Assembly: GCA_963693305.1 (NCBI GenBank)
Contig: OY855912.1
Coordinates: 2,058,001 to 2,122,000 of the forward strand
Source of the DNA: Meandrina meandrites
Taxonomy: Eukaryota > Cnidaria > Anthozoa > Scleractinia > Meandrinidae
DNA: 64,000 nt
Reading direction: 5' to 3'
This document shows positions 24,714-43,000 of this stretch, in pieces (positions within the stretch are counted from its first letter, which is position 1; each line of letters opens with the position of its first letter). The notes beneath the pieces were generated by a model that searched no databases, had not been told where the DNA came from, and saw only the letters and a program-made list of their open reading frames with translations. Both the position numbers and the translations under genes were made by a program.

Positions 24714-26241
24714 ATGCCTATTTTTAAAGTAAATTGGTTTGAGATCGGTAGTAAGCTATCACTCTACAATCGTGGCCATGAGTGGTATTTCCTGAAAACA
24801 AGTTTTTGCAAAGCGAATCTGGTTGCTGATGAAAGCAAGGGAAATTGGAAGAGTTTTATTGTGGCTTGTTTTGGTTTAGGTATCGCTATTGCAGTGGGAC
24901 TCTATCTTTACCAGAACGTTAGTAGAAGCAAAGATGGTAGGGAAGAAAACAGAGAAAGCAGCATCACTTCACAGGTAATGGTGACTGAATAGAAACCAGT
25001 TATCTTGTAGCAAAAATTAAAAAGCGGGGATTAAATTTGAAAACAAAAGTTTGAAGCGATGTACAGAATTGGGAGCAAAGAAACCATTTAAAAGATTTCC
25101 CGCGTGTTTTAACGTCAAGATTGTCAATCAACAATCAATCACTGAATTTTTTTTCTGTTTCTTGTAGAGTGGCGAAGAGAATGAGTATAACAACAGTACG
25201 AATGTACCAAATGAGGCACTGGCTAAAATCGCGGAATTCAGTGATGCCACTAGCGACGAAACCGTGGAACAACAAAGTGAAACACAAACGGAGAGACCGG
25301 GTGAAAGCAACGGTTTCCACGATGCGAATGAACACGGCGGAAATGAGATACAAACCGAGACATTGGCGGAAAGCGAGGATTTGAATGACAACAGTCCAGA
25401 TAACGGATCCATGGACCTAACAAGTGAGGTACAAACCGAGACTCTGATTGAAAGCGAGGATTTGAATGACAATAGTCCAGATAACGGGACCATGGATCTA
25501 CCAAGTGAGAGACAAATCGAGACTCTGATTGAAAGCAAGGATTTAAATGACAATAGTCCAGATAACGGGACCATGGACCTAACAAGAGAGATACAAACCG
25601 AGACTCTGATTGAAAGCGAGGATTTGAATGACAATAGTCCAGATAACGGGACCACCATGGACCTAACGAGTGATTTTGAAACTGAGAATCTAATTGAAAG
25701 CGAGGATTTCAAGGACAATCGTCCAGATAACCCGACCATGGACCTCACATTTGAGGTACAAACCGAGACTCTGATTGAAAGCGAGGATTTGAAGGACGAT
25801 AGTCCACATAATAGGAGCACCAGGGGCCTAACGAGTGATTTTGAAACTGAGAATTTGATTGAAAGCGAGGATTTGAAAGACAATAGTCTAGACAACGGGA
25901 CCATGGACCTAACAAGTGCGGTGCAAACCGAGAATCTGATTGAAAGCGAGGATTTGAACGATGCTAACGAAAACGACGTTGGTCTAACAAGTGAGAAACA
26001 AACTGATACACCGGCTAAAGGCGTGGATTTGAACGCTGATAAAACAGACAAGAGAACCATAGGTCTAACAAGTGTCATGCAAAATGAGACACTTACTGAA
26101 ATGGGGAATTTGAACAATACTGGGGTAGATGACAGCACCATGGAGCTGACGAGTGAGATACCCGTTGCCATGGTTACACAAGGTTCGTCAACTCAAAGAA
26201 AACGAGGATACCACAGAGGTGAATATTGGATCCCCGGTTAA
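24714..26241 (+). CDS. Single-pass membrane protein with acidic tandem repeats, family unknown (2 exons)
   Basis: Exon 1 is 24714-24974 (donor CAG|GTAATG) and exon 2 is 25168-26241 (acceptor TTTCTTGTAG); both junctions are phase 0, giving 444 aa. The ATG has A at -3. Residues 1-44 are a short aromatic-rich N-terminus. Residues 47-66 (SFIVACFGLGIAIAVGLYLY) form one membrane segment with Arg/Lys after it. From about 125 to 400 there are about ten imperfect 27-36-residue repeats built on ETLIESEDLNDNSPDNGT plus MDLTSE-Q, strongly acidic. The last copies are more diverged, and the tail is basic (KRKRGYHRG). The charge pattern suggests the repeats lie outside the cytosol, but orientation is uncertain because no cleavable signal is evident. 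I do not recognise a family. It is convergent with DHX40 (stop codons about 540 bp apart). Confidence 0.75.
25372..25960 (+). repeat. Coding minisatellite: ~80-90-bp repeats within the acidic-repeat gene
   Basis: Phrases such as 'gagactctgattgaaagcgagg' and 'gataacgggaccatggacct' recur at intervals of about 80-90 bp with few differences. All copies keep the reading frame. One copy has a 3-bp insertion (ACCACCATG). High identity between neighbours implies recent unequal exchange or slippage. Confidence 0.85.
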
Positions 26242-26784
26242 TTGTATTCTATATTCCAATTCTACATTCCATTTTTATGGTACAATTCAAGTACCATGGC
26301 AAATCGCAATGGAAGAAACCCTTCAAAATTTAACTTTTTTTCTCGTAATCGTAATGGAAAAATAGAGGTGATCGATTTCTAAAGGTTTTGTTTCTTGGCA
26401 AAAAACGAGACAACAACAACTGAAAAAGTTAGTATTAAAATATTCATTTTATTTAAGTTGTTTTCTGTGTTATTGTTATGGCATCACAAAAAACGAGATG
26501 ATGTGACTCTAATTTATCGCCCTCTTTTTTTAAGCAGTCATTCTCCATCACTGAACAGATGCTTAACGTTTCCACACTACACAGGGTTTTTGCTCTGTAC
26601 ACCAAACTTATTCAATAAACTCCATGTGTTTTTCTCCCGTTCTCGGACAACAAATAAACGGAGACATCTCTTGCACGTGACGCGTGGAGATCACTGGCGG
26701 GCTGCACGTGCTTATCAGCGTCTGCCGTCCACCTGCTGCCTTTCCTTATAAGGCCATTTGACTTTCCCCAAATCACTTCTCCTG

Positions 26785-33837
<7,053 letters not shown>

Positions 33838-34004
33838 TTTGTTTACAAATATAGATACCGCTGAAAGATTAGAACGACGGCTCTGATTCGAACCCGCTAA
33901 AGAGCCTGGAAACAAATTTGCTACCAACAACATGGCGGCGATGATGCACAGATCTTGCGTTTTGTTGAAGCAATGATTTGTTCAATTATTTTGCCTCTGT
34001 CAGT
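33838..34004. promoter_or_regulatory. Bidirectional promoter region between DHX40 (-) and INTS1 (+)
   Basis: Only 167 bp separate the chosen DHX40 start codon (33837) and the INTS1 start codon (34005); 71 bp if DHX40 starts at 33933. Both genes' 5' UTRs and core promoters must fit in or overlap this space unless upstream non-coding exons exist. It contains 'gccgccatt' and 'catggcggcgatg' words (YY1-like CCAT/GCCGCCAT motifs, inferred). No TATA box is evident. Confidence 0.7.
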
Positions 34005-37000
34005 ATGAACAAGGGTGGACCCGGAGCAAGAAGGCCTAAACCAGGACCACGTGGTTAGAGAACACCTATTTTAGCTATAAAAATACAGTGATTTATGTCA
34101 GTCGGCACCTTGATTAGTTGTTCAGCTGAGCAGAGAGATCACGAACTATAGACTTCACTGGGAAGGGAAAAACCAAGTTTTAACCAATCTTTAATCTTAT
34201 TTGAGTTGTTTTTGGTAATTTCTAGGATTCAATGGAGTTTCTCCAGTTTAATTTGGTCTTTTTGTAAAAATCTCTAGATTTGTAGGTTTGTACTTCTTAC
34301 AGGTTGGTGAGCCTGTACACCCCTGGGGTGAACACAGGTCACTGGGTTGCCAACGATTTTACTTGAATGTAAATGTAGGGCTTAATCAGATTTTGATTTT
34401 GGTCATTCCGATATTGGCATTACATGTTTGTGTTGTGGTTGAGTTGAGCTGTGTTTGTTGTTGCATGTTCTCGATCGTGTCTGAGATACAGGCCTCGTAA
34501 GCATGTACATGTATTGTCATCAATCACAAACTGACTTTAAACATAAGTTATTTTATCTTTTTCTAAACAGGTCATCCACCCCCTGGAGATTTCATTGCAC
34601 TTGGTGAGGTGTTTGAAAATTTTGACTTCAGGAAATTTCAACCCAGAATAAACCATAAGGAGTCAGAAGTGCACTTTTTTAAATTTGCATTTTTTATCTT
34701 CTTGACAGGAAGTAGATCAGGTTCCAGAACTTCAGAAAGTGAGCTTAAGCCTCTTCAGCCATTGAAACCTCTTCAACCACTCAAACCACCACCTCTGCCT
34801 GCAAGGAAGCCAGGAAACTCATCTCTTTCTGACAGGAAGCGAGAGCCATCCAGTCCACTTGCTCCTCTTGGTGCTCCCAAGAGACCCAAGCTATCCTCTC
34901 CTACTTATCCTCCCCATTCCTTCAAGGCTGGGGACGGTGAGATCAGCAAGAGATCTGGAACTAGTACTCAGTCCTTATCACATGGACAAGTCACTCCTAT
35001 TGAAGGTACATTTACAAGTTTATTTGGATTGTGTTCAATTCGTGCATGTACAAGATATTCTCAATGTGAAATGGATGTTAAATGAACAGTTGCATTTTGT
35101 CATTAATATTTTGTCACCTTTAAAGGGGCTACGTCACGGGGTTTTGCAGAGGCATCTAAGGTTTGACGTGAGAAATATGACACTCACAGAGATCCATGCA
35201 CTGTTCTGATTGGTTATTGTTCACACACTTCAACTCATTGCATCATCAGAATGGAATTTTCTTAGTTGACTCTCATCAGAGACATGTCTTTGACAGGAAG
35301 AAGCATTTGATTGCTCAAAGAATAAAAGGTTGTTTACTACAGCTTACACTGTTTTTGCAATTCTAGTGAGTCCATCAGAACTTGAGGATCTTGTACTTGA
35401 TGCAGATGCTAGTGGAAACAAGTTAAGGGTTGATGCTCTTCTTCTGGGAGCTATAAAGAATCTCAGATCAAACAAAGCCAAACCAGATACCATCATGCTC
35501 ATGAATCTGATGTACTTGGCAAAGAGCAGGCCTGAATTCTTTCTATCTAACAGAGTGGTTGAGGTGAGTCGGGACTATTACAGACTACATTATTGTATGT
35601 ATTCTGTTTTTGAATACAGGATTAATATTGGGAGATACTTCAGTCCCTTTAAGTTCCAATAATCAAAAGCTCTAACTTGGTCATTATGTTTTTGTGTACT
35701 AAAATAGGTTCTTCACTGGCAAATCATTACAGAAATGCAGATTACATACCTTGACCATTCAAAATTGTAGTATTATTTGTGCCATTAAGTCTGTATAACC
35801 TTTTGTTTTGACATACATGTAGCATTTTTCATTTAAACAGCTGGACAGTAGAGTTCTTCTACAAGATTAATTTTTATTTTTGTTATTATAATAAGGACTA
35901 ATGTTTGACAGGTCAGATGGTGTATTAACAGGTTCATAAAAAACTTGTCAGATGAAGTTTAAATTTCTTTGGAGACAAATTCCCAAAGGCTAGTTAATAC
36001 TGAGAAAATTAATAATGACTGATGCTTTACACATGTAGGCACTCACGAGCATATTAAAGCGAGAAGGAGGCTCCTTAAACATCAAGCCAGCCAAAGGAGC
36101 AAATGCTTTGGTGCCCATGATGGCATGTAACATTCTTCTCTATGCCTTCCAAGAAGAAGATGATTGGCCAGAATCATTTGTAAAAGTGTATGTGGAAGAT
36201 GCTCTAGGGGACAGAGTATGGGTTGATAATGAACATTGCCGGAGCTTTGTTGAGAATATATGGACAGCCTTTGGGACCAAGACTGTGCCACGAACATTGG
36301 GGCGACAGCACAGTGATCCTACTGGGAAACAGACGACTTCTGAACAGACTACTGCTAGTGGAGCACAGGGTGCAGGTTGTAAAAAAATTAATGATTTTAT
36401 TTCTTAACATAATTTAATATTTATTATTTTACGAAATTTAATATCTTTTTCAGCTTTTTATGCCATAGACTCTCTATTCTAGCTCATTCATGTGCATACA
36501 TTTACACTGTTTTTAGCTTGTTAAAATCTTACCAAAAATCGTAATGCAGTGCGCATTAACTGAATGTCAGTTCTTTTGTCTTCAATAGATCCACCAAAAG
36601 AGGAAGAAGAAGTTGTTGAGGAAATGGAAACATCTACGTCACTTGAAGAAGATAATATACCAGTAATATCAAGGTGAAAAAAGTGTACATTTGCAAGGTC
36701 CTGTAGGTCAACGTGATTTTAAATAGCAATAAGATAGCAATATTATATGCATGCAGCATGACTTACAAAAAAAATTAATGCAACCATAGATTAAAGGAGT
36801 GCTGTCGCAGCGATTTTTATGTTTTGGGGTGAAAATGTGCTAAATATGAAAATGTGAAATGCTTTTTCATGTACGCAGAATACTCCCAGAAAGTCAAGAG
36901 AAGGAAATCTATTGGTTTTCTCAAAGGAAGAACAAACCATAGTCAGTAACAGGATATTTTTCTACAAAACAAGGAAAAACTTGATAAAATCAGCCTGATA

Positions 37001-40000
37001 TTTTCAAGTTGCAGCCATTCACATTCTGGTGATCTGCAGCCAAATGCACTTACATGTAATGATAGTCTCGGAGAACTGGTTGGGTAGTTTTAAGCAAAAC
37101 TGAACCAGTATTTTTGGGTCTCCTGTGATTTGAATTTTTTTTTAGCGTTTCAAAGTTATCCTAAAAATTGGTGACAGTGTCCCTTTAACAGAAGGCAGCA
37201 AAAACAGTCAGGAATTACCTACATGTACACCTTAAAATAATTATTTCACAAGTATATATGTACATCATATTCATATTCTGCTTCATTTATGATCTGTAGG
37301 TTCATGTCAGCATCTGTTGAGCACAATATCCAGACATACATCTTAGAACTTGTTCATGACCAGTTAACAAGGCGTCAGACACTGGACAGCATCACACGCA
37401 ACCTGTTGAAACTGCTCACAGTCACTTGTGGTTACAGTCAGATCAGACTGCTGGTGTCGCAAAGGCTTGAGATGTGGCTACAAAACCCCAAGGTACATGT
37501 AATACCTTCAAGTGCATATATTCAGTATACTCATTGCCATACCTACCACCTGAAAAAAAAGAGGGGGTTCCAGGTAGCAAATCTCGTAAGATCTCAAATG
37601 AATGACTTGTTACCCTTCGAGAAAACAATAGAACACTAAAGTTTTTAAAAAACAAGCTCGGGATAGACAAACAGAAGATTCGAGACCTAGTTACTTTATA
37701 GTTTACTTTACCAAGTTACGTTACTTTATTTCTGTAAGTTTTTCAATTTGTATTTTGTATTATTATTTTTATTTATTTATTTATTTTATTTTTTTGTTTT
37801 TTGTAAAAAAAACTGTCTATTGTAAAAAAAATTGTCTATTGTTAAACAATTAAAAAAAAACAAAACAAAACAAAAAACAATAGAACAAACAACAAGAGCA
37901 ATGCCCGTAGCCCCCAAAACAATAACAACTGCTATACTAGAGAACCAATAGAATTGCAAGCTTACTGGACCAGTACATAAGTTATTGGTTAGTTATGTCA
38001 AACTACAATGTAAAATAAGTTACATGTAGTAAGATTGCTTTTACCTTTTACTACATGTAATGACTGAAAGTTTGTAAATTTTGACTTTTTCTCTTTGTTT
38101 CATGGTGAAGTTTCCGTATGAAAGTTTGCATGCATTTTTCTACTTCATCATTCTGGTATTTTTTATTATAATGCTGTGAACTTCTTCTTTGAATTCACAG
38201 GTTAAATAAAGAACAAAATTTGTTCAACTTTTGTTTAACTTAATTTTTTTGCACAGTGCTAAACAACTGATTTGTACTAATTTCACTTTGTTTGTGTTGC
38301 AGCTGACTCGGCCAGCTCAGGAGCTACTCATGTCTCTTGCACTGAACTGTAACACTCACAGTAGTGAGGATGTCGAAGTGATTAGTAACCTGATCAGAAT
38401 GAGGCTCAAGACCAAACCTCTGGCTAATCATTATGTGAATTGCATCAAGTACGTGCGCCCTGTTATTCCCCGTTTGAGAATTGTGCACTTTCAAGTTTAA
38501 AATGAATGTAGTTAATTGCAGTTTGACAGAGTTAACAACAAAGATTGCCAGTGTTGCCCTGAGACCAGTGGTATTGATATCTGTGCCTCTTCCGGGATTC
38601 TATGTGCTTTCAAAGTCAACCGCATTTCATGGTGTTGACAGCATTTGTGATGTCTAGCTCTTGTAAGCCTCTATTCTCCTCTCTCCCCTTTTCACTGTCT
38701 TATCAGTGTGACAGATGCCTGTTTTCCCTTTTGCACGGGAGCTCATGCATGGTTTGTGAGAATTTCTCAGCCATGGGAGCCATCTCTACACTGCATTTAT
38801 AAATTATGGTGGAGCTGGCTACCGATACAAATAAATGTAGTTCATGCTCCTGGATATCACAGGGAACCTATTCTCCACTTAATATGCAATTCTGTTTCAA
38901 TCAACATTTAATAACTTTGTATAATCTTCAAGCTGACCACAGTCATCCATTGACCAGGAAGACTTTTCACTTCACAACAATTTTGCTTTTTCTTTGCACA
39001 GGGAGTTGGTGAAACAGCACTCAGAGAATTTAGGAACAGTATTAAAGTATGTGATCTACAATGAACTGTCAACCACTCGGAATCCAAACAATATGGCTCT
39101 ACTTGGTACTATATTCCAGAGCAACCAAGAAAGGGCTGCCAAGGTTTGTTGGAAGGTTTTGCTGATTAACTAAACTTTTAACAGTTAAAATGTTATTTTC
39201 TATAACTGTTTATTGTACAGGTACATGTATCATTGTATGCACATGCAATCCTTTCGGATACTCGTATGTTTTCTTTTTACAAATGATGTAAGCCATACAT
39301 GTACTAGTTGGGTTGATCAATAAAATAATTAATGGACATACTTAATTAATTTTTCCTGGAAATTGATATGTAAGAAGTTGTAATTTAACCAACCTATTTA
39401 ATACATTTTTTCACAGTTGCTGGCTATGGTGTTTCAAGACTTGCTGACCAACAAGTTAGTTACTTAATTGTGCTAACAATATAAAAAAGTTTGTGTAAAT
39501 TTAGGTTTTCTGGCAAGCAAAGATGTAGCCATGTTTTGTCAAGTCTCAGTCACTGAATGACATCAGTAAATAGTATCCATGGAAAATTGAATAGCTTTGA
39601 ATTTAATAATAATTTTACACTCTGTTATCCTGATTTCTCAAACTCTTGATTTTTTTTAAACTCCCAATAAATTGGAACTCTTTTTGTTTTCATTTACACT
39701 TGTAGCTGAACAGTGTTAAACACTGTAATTTTACCCAACCACCCTCCACCCCTCCCAATTTCTCAAACTCCCAATTTTTCAGAACAACATTTTCCTTCCT
39801 CTTGGAGGTTTTAGAGGAAGAAGAAAACAACTTTACTGGCATTCTGAGTTTTTGCGGGCTTTCCTCATTATTGATGTTTTTTTTATCTTAATTTGTTATT
39901 CAGAGAAGATTACCTGCGAGCATCACGTGCCCTGTTGAGGGAAATTGTCAGAGCGCTCAGACATGATATGGACTTCATTGCATTGTGCCGAGGATTCATG

Positions 40001-43000
40001 AAAGAAAGAACCGAAAGTCAGTTCAGAGACCTGGATGCTCCCATTAAGGTTAGCTACATGTTTTAAGCTACCATGAGTGTGAGTCAAGGTACAGATAAAA
40101 TTTTGTACACAAAATTTTTAGAAAAATATTAAGTGTATCATATATTGATTACAACTACTATCATTTTGAAAAACTATAAAACTTGTTGTTTGTTTGTTTA
40201 CAGGATCGCATGCTGGTTTCCTTGGCAGATCTTATCACCATGGCAACCTTTCTTAGTATTACACCAAGCATTAAGGATGCATTTAACAGCACATTGACAA
40301 GAGGAGAAAAAAGAGGTAATGTCCACCTGGCTGTGATCTTGAAAGTTCTCAGTTCTCTTAACTATGTCTGGGGAGACACAGTGGCTTCCCCCGACTAACG
40401 TGTTGCCTTCAAGCCTTACCTGCTTATCTATGGAGGGGGATACTGGACAAAAATGTAATTGTAGTGGTACTGCGTGCTGCATTATATCGTACCACGCGTT
40501 GATACCCGAAACTACCCGGTGTGCTGTTATATCGTACCCGATATGTCGCTTTATCGTACTGCTCAAGCCATAGCACCGTACTGCTCAAGCCATAGCACCG
40601 TACTGTGTGCTGCTATATCGTACCCGATCATTAAATATCGTAAGTGATATGCAGTTACATGTATATCGTAGTGCTAAAGCCATAACATCGTACCGTGTGC
40701 TGCTATATCGTACCCGATGATAACATATCGTAAGCGATATGAAGTTATATCGTATTGCTTAAGCCACAACATCGTATCATGTGCTGCTATATCGTACCCG
40801 ATGATAACATATCGTAAGCGATATGCAGTTATATCGTATTGCTAAAGCCACAACATCGTACCGTGTGCTGCTATATCGTACCCGATGATAACATATCGTA
40901 AGTGATGTCGTACCGTATGCTGCTATATCGTACCCGATGATGGTTTATCGTAGCTTTCATGCCATTTCATTGCGACAAACTGGTCAGCGGCTTATACTTA
41001 GGTAGGGGTAGGTACCTCATGCATGGGGACACAAAATGTCCCGGATTTTATTTAAAGACGTGTAACTGTGAAGGAGTGCAATTTGAAAAAAAAAATCGAA
41101 AATTATCAAACTTGGACAGAATAAAAAAAAATACTTAAGTTCAATCAAATTTTTCTTTTACGCGAACGGCGATGTTGACGGTTTGAAAGCTACGGCACAA
41201 GGGGCTCATAAAACACATGATTTAAAAATTTACCAAAAATGAACAAACAGGCACAGTAAAGCAATTAATACATCATTCAAAAGAAGACATACTGCTTGAA
41301 AATATTATGTTTCGAGTCAAATTTTTCAAGGTTTTTAAATTTTCGGCTTATTTTTGCCGATGTCTGCACGGCAAAAAATGGCAAAATTGAGAGCGAAAAA
41401 AACTCAACTTGGTACATAAGCTTGGTGCTATAAAAATATATCCCAACAAAAGAGCAACATTTCGGCTTCCAATATATGAAATAATATTTTTGGGCTACTC
41501 AAATAAGGAACTTTGAGAGCGATGTGTTAGAAATGCTTAATTAGTAGGTGTTGTTTTCTATGGTTTGCACATTTTTTCGTTTCACGTGGCGTTTGCGTAT
41601 GCTAATTTAGGTCAGTTTTTAAGTTTTTGCTTGTCGCGTGTTAGTGGAGTTCCGTGGTAGTTTTTAGTTCAGTGGCTAGGAAATACCGTTTCAGAACCAA
41701 GTTCTGGCTGATATTATGTCGTGGAGAATCGGTTGAGCAAAGATTTCGGTTTTTTTGAGTGCTCATGAGATTAGCTAAGAACTTCGCGTTCGCTGGTATG
41801 TTTGATTTCATATAGCGGTCGGCTATACGATGTACGCAAGTGTCACTGAGCTAAAAAATACTTACATTTGAAATTGCGTGACATATCTTCCAAGCGATGG
41901 CCCAGATACTGAGCTCCGAAGCACTTGCGTATAGCTAGCGCTCTCATAATTCGTTGTTTTAGTAGCCCAAGAATACTTTTATATTAAATTTTAAATTTAA
42001 GATGAAACGTTGCTCTATTATTGGGTTACATTACACTAGATGACGAACCAAAGTACAATTTTTAACTGTCAATTTTGCCATTTTATTGATGGGAATACCG
42101 TGACACGAAATAGCGATTTTTGAGCTCGATACCACTTGCATTGCACGCGCTGTCAAATTTTGTTATTTGAGTAGCCCAAAAATATTATTTCATATATTGG
42201 AAGCCGAAATGTTGCTCTTTTGTTGGGATATATTTTTATAGCACCAAGCTTATGTACCAAGTTGAGTTTTTTTCGCTCTCAATTTTGCCATTTTTTGCCG
42301 TGCAGACATCAGCAAAAATAAGCCGAAAATTTAAAAACCTTGAAAAATTTGACTCAAAACATAATATTTTCAAGCAGTATGTCTTCTTTTGAATGATGTA
42401 TTAATTGCTTTACTGTGCCTGTTTGTTCATTTTTGGTAAATTTTTAAATCATGTGTTTTATGAGCCCCTTGTGCCGTAGCTTTCAAACCGTCAACATCGC
42501 CGTTCGCGTAAAAGAAAAATTTGATTGAACTTAAGTATTTTTTTTTATTCTGTCCAAGTTTGATAATTTTCGATTTTTTTTTTCAAATTGCACTCCTTCA
42601 CAGTTACACGTCTTTAAATAAAATCCGGGACATTTTGTGTCCCCATGCATGAGGTACCTACCCCTACCTAAGTATAAGCCGCTGACCAGTTTGTCGCAAT
42701 GAAATGGCATGAAAGCTACGATAAACCATCATGGGGTACGATATAGCAGCATACGGTACGACATCACTTACGATATGTTATCATCGGGTACGATATAGCA
42801 GCACACGGTACGATGTTGTGGCTTTAGCAATACAATATAACTACATATCGCTTACGATATGTTATCATCGGGTACGATATAGCAGCACACGATACGATGT
42901 TGTGGCTTAAGCAATACGATATAACTTCATATCGCTTATGATATGTTATCATCGGGTACGATATAGCAGCACACGGTACGATGTTATGGCTTTAGCACTA

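Noticed and set aside
40490..40955. Regular repeats that could be mistaken for a CRISPR array
   Set aside because: There are no constant repeats with unique spacers: whole ~80-bp units are similar, they lie in transposon arms, and the host is eukaryotic.
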